From positions 1 to 22,329 of the forward strand of contig CALJMC010000121.1 of the NCBI GenBank assembly GCA_937982385.1: a stretch of 22,329 nucleotides of DNA, in the 5' to 3' direction. How positions within the stretch are numbered: the stretch's first letter is position 1; each line of letters begins with the position of its first letter. The DNA comes from an uncultured Rickettsiales bacterium (GTDB lineage Bacteria; Pseudomonadota; Alphaproteobacteria; Rickettsiales; UBA998). Positions 15,610 through 22,329 of the stretch are shown here, one piece after another. Both the position numbers and the translations under genes were made by a program. A model generated the notes under the pieces. That model worked only from the letters and a program-made list of their open reading frames with translations. It did no database searches and had not been told where the DNA came from.

Positions 15610-16416
15610 TTACAAATACTCACCAGCCTTATGGTGCGCGATAGGGCCATGCCCTTTGCCAATCTGAGGAGCGTTCTCAATTGCTAGCTTTACAAAACGA
15701 TGTGCTTTTTCAACTGCTAAAGCGATCGTTAGCTCACTATGTATAAGCGTTGCCACAGCCGAGGCATAAGCGCAGCCCGTACCATGCGTGTGTGACGTAT
15801 CAATGCGTTCAGACTCAAACCAATGCGCTTCACCATCTTCATCTAGCAACAAGTCTTTAAGTGTTGCACCGGTGCCGTGTCCACCTTTTAGCAGCACTGC
15901 CTTTGCGCCTAGCTCTTTAAGCGCCTGCGCCATTTCTATCAGCATGTCATCACTCGGGTTATCACCAAGCGTTACAGCTGTCAGCGCTTCAGCTTCTGGA
16001 AGGTTCGGCGTAAGAACCGTCGCCATCGGAATCAGCCTAGTTTTTAATGCTTCTATAGCTTCTTTCTGCAAAAGTGGGCTACCACCTTTAGCAATCATCA
16101 CAGGATCAAGAATAAGCGGAATATCAGCATCCGCCAGCCTGTCTGCCACCGCCTCAATAATCTCCGCAGAATAGAGCATACCTGTTTTAATACTGTCAGC
16201 CCCTATATCACTCAACACTGCATCTATTTGCGCTACTACGAAGTCTGCAGGTGCAGCGTGAACAGCTGTGACACCTTGTGTGTTTTGCGCAGTGAGTGCG
16301 GTGATAGCTGTGGTGGCATAACCACCAAGCGCGGCAATCGTATGCATATCACCTTGGATGCCTGCTCCACCACCTGAGTCAGATCCTGCTATAACTAATA
16401 TACGTGGAAGCTTCAT
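15610..16416 (-). CDS. thiD: Hydroxymethylpyrimidine/phosphomethylpyrimidine kinase
   Basis: ThiD phosphorylates HMP and HMP-phosphate to make HMP-PP, the pyrimidine half of thiamine. The 268-residue protein is a ribokinase-fold enzyme with the family N-terminus VIAGSDSGGGAGIQGD (8-23). It has DPVMIAKGG near 104-112, the ATP-site strand LLKGGHGTG, and the C-terminal GTGC anion hole at 212-215, where Cys215 is usual. Length is typical and all core motifs are present. ATG 16416 has GAGAG about eight bases upstream. It lies 123 bases after glmM on the same strand and may be the last gene of the cpoB-tilS-ftsH-glmM run or have its own promoter. No other thiamine gene is in the window, so it may serve salvage. 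Confidence 0.95.
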   Translation of the reverse strand: MKLPRILVIAGSDSGGGAGIQGDMHTIAALGGYATTAITALTAQNTQGVTAVHAAPADFVVAQIDAVLSDIGADSIKTGMLYSAEIIEAVADRLADADIPLILDPVMIAKGGSPLLQKEAIEALKTRLIPMATVLTPNLPEAEALTAVTLGDNPSDDMLIEMAQALKELGAKAVLLKGGHGTGATLKDLLLDEDGEAHWFESERIDTSHTHGTGCAYASAVATLIHSELTIALAVEKAHRFVKLAIENAPQIGKGHGPIAHHKAGEYL

Positions 16417-16442
16417 ATAACGTCTCTCATCATTATCCGTTT

Positions 16443-16475
16443 AGCTTGTGCGCAAACAGCATCTTTGCACGAGCT
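16443..16475. repeat. Inverted repeat upstream of thiD
   Basis: AGCTTGTGC (16443-16451) pairs with GCACGAGCT (16467-16475), eight Watson-Crick pairs plus one T-G pair on the plus strand, with an inner AAA/TTT pairing across a bulge. On the thiD (minus) strand the ninth pair becomes a C-A mismatch. It could be a protein-binding site or a leader hairpin; no T-tract follows on the minus strand, so it is not an obvious terminator for glmM. Confidence 0.4.
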
Positions 16476-16539
16476 CTCAGCCAACAGAGTTGTCGCATAT
16501 TATCGAGCGCAGGAGTGCGAGCAGACGCAATCAAATAAC

Positions 16540-17895
16540 CTACGCCGCGTTTTTGCCCTGAGATTCAATAAGGTCAGCGACTTCGTCTGCCATCGCATGA
16601 ATACGCGTCTCATCTTCGCCTTCAATCATAATACGGATGAGCGGCTCCGTGCCTGATTTTCGTACAAAGATACGTCCACCACCACCAAGCTCATCTTCAA
16701 ACTTCGCTATCATTCCTTTAACTTTAGCATCACCCAGCGGGTCGCCACCTTTGAAGCGAATATTCTTAAGCAACTGTGGCACGGGCTCAAACATACGAAG
16801 ACACTCGCTCGCTTTACGTCCACGACTGATAATCGCGGCCAATGCTTGTAATCCTGCAATGAGGCCATCGCCCGTACTATTATAGTCAATCAGAATAATG
16901 TGACCAGATTGCTCTCCACCCACGCTTAAATCGCGCTCTTTCATCGTCTCTAGCACATAGCGATCACCGACGCCTGTACGAATCATATCAATACCGCGAA
17001 TACGCAAATAGCGCTCAAGCCCAATGTTAGACATTTGCGTTACTGCCACCGCATCATTGCGTAGTCCACGCGTACGACTCCAATGAGTAATAATAAGCGC
17101 GAGCAGCTGATCACCATCAACCACCTCACCTTTTTCATCACATAACACCACACGATCTGCATCACCATCAAGGGCAATACCCAAATCAGCGCCATGCTCT
17201 TTGACCGCTTCGCACATCTTCTCGGGGTGCGTTGAACCACACCCCTCATTCACATTAAAACCATCTGGTTCATTGCCAATAGCAATCACCGTTGCACCGA
17301 GCTCCCATAACACTAATGGTGCAATTTTATAGGCTGCACCATTGGCGCAATCGACCACAATCTTCATACCATCAAGACGCATTTTGCGCGGCAATGTGCT
17401 CTTCACAAATTCGATATAACGACCGACAGCATCATCAATGCGCTTCGCACGACCAAGCTTGTCAGGCGCTGCTAAATGCTCGGCCATATCTTCATCAAGG
17501 CGTTTCTCGATTGAAATCTCCGTTTCATCGGACAGCTTTAAACCGCTACCCGCAAAGAGTTTGATACCATTATCTTTAAAGGCATTATGCGAGGCAGAAA
17601 TCATCACCCCCATATCCGCACGCATCGAGCGCGTCAGAAGCGCCACCGCAGGCGTAGGCATAGGCCCAACCTGAATCACATCCACACCAACAGAGGTGAA
17701 GCCCGCAACCAAGGCAGATTCAATCATATAGCCTGAAAGGCGGGTATCTTTTGCAATCACCACCTTGTTGCGATGCTCACCTGTCTTAAACTCAAGACCA
17801 GCCGCTTGGCCCACCTTTAGCGCAATATCTGCTGTCATTGGGAAGCTGTTTGCTTCACCACGAATGCCATCTGTACCGAAATATTTACGTGTCAT
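16540..17895 (-). CDS. glmM: Phosphoglucosamine mutase
   Basis: GlmM interconverts glucosamine-6-phosphate and glucosamine-1-phosphate, feeding UDP-GlcNAc for peptidoglycan and lipopolysaccharide. The 451-residue protein has the start [13 protein letters not shown]. The phosphoserine Ser102 sits in ISASHNA, where many homologues read SASHNP, and the metal-binding loop DGDADR is at 243-248. The sugar-binding GGEQSGH comes later, then the C-terminal phosphate-binding [15 protein letters not shown]. Length is normal. The start codon lies inside ftsH (11-base overlap), with its ribosome binding site in the last codons of ftsH, so translation is probably coupled. ftsH followed by glmM is a common order, although folP, which often sits between them in other bacteria, is absent here. 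Confidence 0.97.
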   Translation of the reverse strand: MTRKYFGTDGIRGEANSFPMTADIALKVGQAAGLEFKTGEHRNKVVIAKDTRLSGYMIESALVAGFTSVGVDVIQVGPMPTPAVALLTRSMRADMGVMISASHNAFKDNGIKLFAGSGLKLSDETEISIEKRLDEDMAEHLAAPDKLGRAKRIDDAVGRYIEFVKSTLPRKMRLDGMKIVVDCANGAAYKIAPLVLWELGATVIAIGNEPDGFNVNEGCGSTHPEKMCEAVKEHGADLGIALDGDADRVVLCDEKGEVVDGDQLLALIITHWSRTRGLRNDAVAVTQMSNIGLERYLRIRGIDMIRTGVGDRYVLETMKERDLSVGGEQSGHIILIDYNSTGDGLIAGLQALAAIISRGRKASECLRMFEPVPQLLKNIRFKGGDPLGDAKVKGMIAKFEDELGGGGRIFVRKSGTEPLIRIMIEGEDETRIHAMADEVADLIESQGKNAA

Positions 17896-19831
17896 CTTTC
17901 TCGTCCTTTTTATCTTTCTTCACCGCCGCCTTCTTCGGAGCGGTTTTTTTCTTCACCGTCTTACCCCCCGATGGCAAGCTTGATTTAGTAATCACGGGCT
18001 CATCATCTTTGTCTTTTTCGTCTGGGCGGATTTCTTTGCCATCTATCAAATCGTTGATTTCATCACCCGTCAGCGTCTCATATTTGAGAAGTGCTTCCGC
18101 TACCGTTTCATAAGCCCCGCTATTCTTAGTGAGAATATCGCGAGCTTTTTCTTCGGCCTCATCAACCAGTTTACGTACTTCTTCATCAATTTTATTTTGC
18201 ATCTCAGGGGACACGCGCTGCTGATAGCCATTGTCGTTTTGCGGCGCGACGTTCACGCTACCAACTGCGTCCGTCATACCCCATTCTGTCACCATTGCTT
18301 GTGACAAGCGCGTAGCATATTGAATATCGGAGGATGCGCCGCTGGACACTTTTTCATGACCAAAGGTAATCTCTTCTGCAACACGTCCACCCATAGACAC
18401 TGCAAGATCGGCATACATTTTATCACGCAAATAGGAAATCTTATCCGCCTCAGGCAAACGCATCACCATCCCCAACGCACGTCCGCGCGGGATGATAGTC
18501 GCTTTATGAATTGGGTCAGATGCAGGGCAGAACACGGACACTACCGCATGACCTGCCTCATGATAAGCCGTCATCTTTTTCTCTTCATCCGACATTACCA
18601 TCGATTTGCGCTCAGAACCCATCATCACTTTGTCTTTGGCCTCTTCCATCTCACGCATGGTCACAACTTTTTTGTCCAGTCGCGCCGCCAACAGTGCTGA
18701 CTCATTGACCAAGTTCGCCAAATCGGCACCAGAGAAGCCCGGTGTTCCGCGTGCTATGGTATGCGGGTCGATGTCTGGCGCTGTTGGAATATCCTTCAAA
18801 TGCACATTCAAAATCGCCTCACGCCCTTTGATATCAGGATTCGGCACCGTAATCTGACGGTCAAAACGACCCGGGCGCAACAATGCAGGGTCAAGCACAT
18901 CAGGACGGTTCGTCGCCGCCAAAATAATCACACCTTCATTGGCTTCAAAACCATCCATCTCAACAAGCATCTGATTGAGCGTTTGCTCACGCTCATCATT
19001 ACCGCCGCCATGTCCTGAGCCACGATGGCGACCGACGGCATCAATCTCATCAATGAAAATAATACACGGCGCATTCTTTTTACCCTGTTCAAACATGTCG
19101 CGTACACGGCTTGCACCAACACCCACAAACATCTCGACAAAGTCAGAACCTGAAATAGTGAAAAACGGTACACCCGCCTCACCCGCAACTGCACGCGCTA
19201 GCAACGTTTTACCCGTTCCCGGGGGACCCACGAGCAAACAACCTTTAGGGATTTTGCCACCGAGTTTTTGGAATTTTCCTGGATCTTTAAGGAAATCAAC
19301 AATCTCCTCTAACTCTTCTTTTGCTTCGTCAATACCCGCAACATCTTCAAACGTTTTACGTCCAGTCACCTCATTAAGCATTTTTGCACGGCTCTTACCA
19401 AAGCCCATCGCACCGCCACCGCCGCCACCTTTGCCGCTCATCTGGCGCATGAAATAAATATAAACCGCAATAAATAAGAAGGTTGGGAACATCCACAAGA
19501 ATGCAGACCAGAATCCTGCACTATTATCATTATTCGCAGTGATTTTCACGCCCGCTTCACTCAATCTACTCACTAAATCAGGATAGTCAGGGGCATCAGT
19601 GCGGAACTCGGCATTATCGCTGAGTGTGCCTTCAATAGACGTGCCCGTTTCGACTGACTTATGAATAGTCACTTCCGCAACTTCACCTTTATCAACGCGT
19701 CCGAGAAAATCAGAGAACGCAATATTGAGTTGGTTGCTTTGCTGCATTCCACCTTCCATCGCTTTCACAACAATCATAAGTGTGACAAAGACGAAAAGCC
19801 AAATGGCAATATTTTTTCCAAAACTAGGCAT
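17885..19831 (-). CDS. ftsH: ATP-dependent zinc metalloprotease FtsH
   Basis: FtsH is a hexameric inner-membrane protease that degrades misfolded membrane proteins and short-lived regulators. The 648-residue protein has membrane helix 1 at 8-24, a periplasmic domain, and helix 2 at about 107-129. A glycine run follows (135-140), then the AAA domain. Walker A is GPPGTGKT (202-209), Walker B IIFIDEID (257-264), the second region of homology is [19 protein letters not shown] (306-324), and the pore loop FVEMFVGVG is present. The zinc site is HEAGH (424-428) with a third ligand at Asp502. The last 40 residues are a Lys/Asp-rich low-complexity tail. ATG 19831 is preceded by AAGGG. It follows tilS by 28 bases. 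Confidence 0.98.
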   Translation of the reverse strand: MPSFGKNIAIWLFVFVTLMIVVKAMEGGMQQSNQLNIAFSDFLGRVDKGEVAEVTIHKSVETGTSIEGTLSDNAEFRTDAPDYPDLVSRLSEAGVKITANNDNSAGFWSAFLWMFPTFLFIAVYIYFMRQMSGKGGGGGGAMGFGKSRAKMLNEVTGRKTFEDVAGIDEAKEELEEIVDFLKDPGKFQKLGGKIPKGCLLVGPPGTGKTLLARAVAGEAGVPFFTISGSDFVEMFVGVGASRVRDMFEQGKKNAPCIIFIDEIDAVGRHRGSGHGGGNDEREQTLNQMLVEMDGFEANEGVIILAATNRPDVLDPALLRPGRFDRQITVPNPDIKGREAILNVHLKDIPTAPDIDPHTIARGTPGFSGADLANLVNESALLAARLDKKVVTMREMEEAKDKVMMGSERKSMVMSDEEKKMTAYHEAGHAVVSVFCPASDPIHKATIIPRGRALGMVMRLPEADKISYLRDKMYADLAVSMGGRVAEEITFGHEKVSSGASSDIQYATRLSQAMVTEWGMTDAVGSVNVAPQNDNGYQQRVSPEMQNKIDEEVRKLVDEAEEKARDILTKNSGAYETVAEALLKYETLTGDEINDLIDGKEIRPDEKDKDDEPVITKSSLPSGGKTVKKKTAPKKAAVKKDKKDEKDDT

Positions 19832-19859
19832 ATAGGAGACCCTTAATAACGGTGATTAA

Positions 19860-21164
19860 TTAGCGAGATGTCGCTTTGCTGGTGAACTCAAAATCAGACA
19901 ATAACTCTGCCTCACCATACTCTATATGGGGAACAGAAACCAAATTTTCAAGACGCCATAAAGACGGAAAACTATATAAAACCTGAAGCGGCAGCGTTGG
20001 CAACACAATATCCTCAGAGATAAGCTGCGCAATTCCGTTCTCGCCAAGCGGCCTGATAGTAAGCTCTTCCTGTCCATCCAGGCTGGCTTTAAAAGCAAAG
20101 CGCCCATCCCATACTGTGCTATTATCGCTGAGCGCAAGCGCTTCAACACGTTGCCATTCACGTGCAATATAGAGCTCGCCTGATGCTTCATCAGGAATAA
20201 TAAGACAGCCATGCGCGGTTGTAGTTTTCTCCAACGTAGGAATCTGCTTGAGCAACGGCATAAGCGTCGCATCCCGCGGGGGATAGCCATGCGTTTTTCC
20301 CGACACTGTTTGCAGCAGCGTGCTGAGTGCCTGTTTATGAATTTCACGCGGCATATATTCATCACGCCACACCTCAAGGGGGATCGCGGTATACCCTGCA
20401 TCATAGAGCTTCACATAGCTCGAGAGCCATGCATTAACTGATGTTTCCAGCACTTCATACGTAGACGATAATTTACCAATAACGGCACCCATGCGTTCAG
20501 GGGTAAGCCCCTCTTCTATGAGCAGCGGGATAATCTTTTTACGCAAGCGATTGCGGGTGAACTCTTCCTTCTGATTAGTCGGATCTTCAATCCATGCTTG
20601 ATTCCGCTTTTCGAGCGTCGCAATAAGGGTCGCTTTTTTAACCGTAAGAAACGGACGCAACAGCACTCTTCCATCTGACTTTACAGAAACGGGATCCATC
20701 GCCAAAAGCCCCTTGATGCCACTGCCAGAGATAAGGCGCATCATAAAGGTTTCCATCTGATCATCTGCATGATGCCCGACAGCGAGCGTTTTTACATTAT
20801 TCTCTGCACACCACTTCCACAATGTATCATAACGTGCATCACGCGCACGCGCTGGCAAGGATGCATCTACTAATATTGGTTTTTTGAAAGCGATAATATG
20901 ATGCTCAACATCACGCGCTCTCAACCAGCCTGCGACTATTTGCGCTTCTTTAGCTGATTCTTCACGCAGACTATGATCAACTGTGAGCGCGATAAGCTGC
21001 TTGTCGTGTGCTTGACACCACTCACTGAGCAATAACGTCAGTGCCATAGAATCGGCTCCGCCGGAGACGCCCACAGCAATCCTCTCACCCGCTACATCAC
21101 AGCGCATGAGAAGTGTTTCAACATTTTTCTTAGTGAGCGGTTCCGTTAACCCAGTGTCTGACAT
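19860..21164 (-). CDS. tilS: tRNA(Ile)-lysidine synthetase
   Basis: TilS attaches lysine to C34 of the minor tRNA-Ile (CAU), switching it from methionine to isoleucine decoding. The 434-residue protein has the PP-loop SGGADS at 34-39. The conserved PARARDARYDTL and VGHHADDQMETFMMRLISGSGIKGL blocks of the N-type synthetase domain follow, then FTRNRLRKKIIPLL. The C-terminal 190 residues form the substrate-binding part and are poorly conserved, as is usual. I prefer the ATG at 21164, with GGA eight bases upstream, over the ATG at 21170, where GGA is only three bases away. The gene overlaps cpoB by 19 bases. It lies between cpoB and ftsH, a common alphaproteobacterial order. Confidence 0.96.
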   Translation of the reverse strand: MSDTGLTEPLTKKNVETLLMRCDVAGERIAVGVSGGADSMALTLLLSEWCQAHDKQLIALTVDHSLREESAKEAQIVAGWLRARDVEHHIIAFKKPILVDASLPARARDARYDTLWKWCAENNVKTLAVGHHADDQMETFMMRLISGSGIKGLLAMDPVSVKSDGRVLLRPFLTVKKATLIATLEKRNQAWIEDPTNQKEEFTRNRLRKKIIPLLIEEGLTPERMGAVIGKLSSTYEVLETSVNAWLSSYVKLYDAGYTAIPLEVWRDEYMPREIHKQALSTLLQTVSGKTHGYPPRDATLMPLLKQIPTLEKTTTAHGCLIIPDEASGELYIAREWQRVEALALSDNSTVWDGRFAFKASLDGQEELTIRPLGENGIAQLISEDIVLPTLPLQVLYSFPSLWRLENLVSVPHIEYGEAELLSDFEFTSKATSR

Positions 21165-22240
21165 GACCATTTTTCCAGCTGCTCTTGCGCTTTTTGTGCC
21201 ACCGCCTCAGGAGATGGATATTTCTCGACCAACTTATCTAGCACCAAACACGCTTCTGATGTTTGCGTCTCTCTCTCAAGCGACATGGCAAGCTTCAGCA
21301 AATTATCAGGCGCTTTATTGCCCTTTGGGTTTTCTTCAAATCCTTGGCGGAAATTATCAATCGATTTTTTGTAATCCTCACGCACATAATAGGTTTCACC
21401 CAACCAATAATAGACATTGCCACGCAATTCATCCTTAGGATAGCGCGTCAAAAAGCTGGTAAATACATCACCAGCTTCTTCATATTGCGCCTTATTCATC
21501 AAGCCAAATGCAAAATTGTAATGTTCACGCGGAGAAGAGAAGCTCGGTATCGTAAAAGAGCCACCATCATCATTGAGCAACGGTCTTTTCTTAATCGTTG
21601 GCTTCAGCATCACTTGCGGTGGCACGGGAGCTATAATAGCCGCTTTAGGTGCCGCTGGAATAGGATCGGAGATTTTGATTTGCATCTTTGGCGCATTGCT
21701 CTCAATCACCTTTGTTTTCGGTATAGGAGGCGATAATGGGTTCGGCGCTGCATCATCAATTTTTGGCGCCACTACGGGCACTTCAGCTGGCACATCAAGC
21801 GCAATGGAACCATCACTCATGGGAGGCACATCAAGCGCTACCGTTCCATCAGCAGCAGTGGCTATCGCTCCACCGCGGCCACGCTCAATTTCACCCAGAC
21901 GATAATCAATGTCGCCACTCATACCATCGAGTTTTTTGTTCATGCGCTCAAGCAAATGCTGTGTGCGCTCATTGTCACCACGAATACGGCGCATCTGTTC
22001 ATCGAGCGCATCAATCCGTGCTTGCGTAGATGCAGCACTTTGACTTGCCTGTGAGGGAAGTCCGGTTACATCAGGAGAACCTGAGAGCCCCTGCTTCTCG
22101 CGCAGTTCCATCATGCGCTGCTCCATTTTCACCATGCGCGATTCCATTTCACGCTCTGAAAAGCTTTTGGCCCCTGCAGCCTGTGCTGAAAAAATGACAG
22201 CAGATAGCGCAACGCTAGCCCATAAATATTTTGTTTTCAT
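21146..22240 (-). CDS. cpoB: CpoB (YbgF), Tol-Pal system coordinator
   Basis: A periplasmic protein that, in E. coli, links the Tol-Pal envelope-constriction system to peptidoglycan synthesis at division. The 364-residue protein has a signal peptide (1-22 or 1-24, ending AQAAGA). A coiled-coil region follows at about 28-118, rich in Arg, Glu and Met, then a low-complexity proline-rich linker (about 125-230). Three TPR-like repeats at 238-360 start REHYNFAFGLMNKAQYEEA and include YYWLGETYYVREDY. It is roughly 100 residues longer than E. coli CpoB, the excess lying in the linker. ATG 22240 has GGGAGAG five to six bases upstream. Pal and TolB are expected just off the right edge. It overlaps tilS by 19 bases. 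Confidence 0.92.
   Translation of the reverse strand: MKTKYLWASVALSAVIFSAQAAGAKSFSEREMESRMVKMEQRMMELREKQGLSGSPDVTGLPSQASQSAASTQARIDALDEQMRRIRGDNERTQHLLERMNKKLDGMSGDIDYRLGEIERGRGGAIATAADGTVALDVPPMSDGSIALDVPAEVPVVAPKIDDAAPNPLSPPIPKTKVIESNAPKMQIKISDPIPAAPKAAIIAPVPPQVMLKPTIKKRPLLNDDGGSFTIPSFSSPREHYNFAFGLMNKAQYEEAGDVFTSFLTRYPKDELRGNVYYWLGETYYVREDYKKSIDNFRQGFEENPKGNKAPDNLLKLAMSLERETQTSEACLVLDKLVEKYPSPEAVAQKAQEQLEKWSCQTLG
21779..21850 (-). repeat. Tandem 36-base repeat in the cpoB linker
   Basis: Residues 131-142 (DGTVALDVPPMS) and 143-154 (DGSIALDVPAEV) are two copies of a 12-codon unit. A 14-base core, GGCACATCAAGCGC on the plus strand, is identical at 21789-21802 and 21825-21838, exactly 36 bases apart. 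The copies fall in the flexible proline-rich linker, where length changes are likely tolerated. Confidence 0.75.
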
Positions 22241-22293
22241 GATTCTCTCCCGATTGTCGCGAACTGTAATGCATATTTCATACCATACAGAAA

Positions 22294-22324
22294 CGCCAGC
22301 GTGAAGAAGAACTTCACACTGGCG
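22294..22324 (-). terminator. Strong hairpin upstream of cpoB (probable terminator or intercistronic stem-loop)
   Basis: CGCCAGCGTGAAG (22294-22306) and CTTCACACTGGCG (22312-22324) flank a 5-base loop. In minus-strand RNA all 13 positions pair, one as G-U, while plus-strand RNA would have a C-A mismatch, so selection seems to act on the minus-strand transcript. It is followed by TTTC and then by no long T-tract. It would sit after the gene upstream of cpoB, probably pal, and 54 bases before the cpoB start, so it may reduce read-through or stabilise mRNA. Confidence 0.6.
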
Positions 22325-22329
22325 GTTTC

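Noticed and set aside
16431..16480. TPP riboswitch-like words (CTGAGA at 16475-16480 and GGATAATG at 16431-16438 on the minus strand) in front of thiD
   Set aside because: The order is right, but the spacing is too long, the GGGGTGC helix is missing, and the bases around GGATAATG do not form the P5 CTGG/CCAG pairing. It is probably coincidence. A covariance-model search with the TPP family (RF00059) would settle it.
18975..19457. 160-residue ORF antisense to ftsH
   Set aside because: Its composition (Pro/Ser/Ala-rich) mirrors the AAA domain on the other strand; no start signal or recognisable domain.

Overview
This window is mostly housekeeping DNA from an alphaproteobacterium. Three things point there: a Tad/Flp pilus locus in the cpaB-C-D-E order, the cpoB-tilS-ftsH-glmM block typical of the class, and a perfect CtrA-type box (TTAA-N7-TTAA) in front of the pilus genes. 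Base composition is moderate and the lineage cannot be named from sequence alone. Several genes (divergent cpaD, atypical cpaE P-loop, two unrecognised lipoproteins) suggest it is not a close relative of the usual model species.

Layout. 1-4041 (minus): cpaB-cpaC-cpaD-cpaE, the secretin and accessory part of a Tad pilus machine. cpaE runs off the left edge, where the motor and platform genes (cpaF, tadB, tadC) would be expected. 4042-4384: a 343-base divergent regulatory region with a CtrA box, a degenerate second copy exactly 31 bases away, and a likely guaA promoter. 4385-9308 (plus): guaA-yfgM-bamB-der, packed with gaps of 1 to 8 bases, linking GMP synthesis, envelope protein assembly and ribosome assembly. 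9353-9942 (minus): cpaA, the prepilin peptidase for the Tad system, stranded about 5.4 kb from its partners, plus a possible 29-codon ORF coupled to its stop codon. 10001-10834 (plus): membrane-anchored alpha/beta hydrolase.

10841-12893 (minus): rluD followed by two small unrecognised lipoprotein genes that overlap each other. 12909-13238 (plus): a one-helix membrane protein, only 15 bases from the rluD start. 13248-14348 (minus): MscS-type channel. 14485-15528 (minus): AlaDH/PNT-fold enzyme resembling N5-(carboxyethyl)ornithine synthase. 15610-22240 (minus): cpoB-tilS-ftsH-glmM-thiD, mostly overlapping or closely spaced. A strong hairpin lies upstream of cpoB at the right edge, where pal would be expected.

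I found no tRNA, rRNA, CRISPR array, insertion sequence or phage gene, and no convincing new multi-gene system. The observations most worth checking are the CtrA site pair, the near-identical DNA encoding the two P-loops of der, the cpaA-coupled micro-ORF, the lysine-less CpaE P-loop, the carboxyethylornithine-synthase-like enzyme, and the rluD-linked lipoprotein pair.
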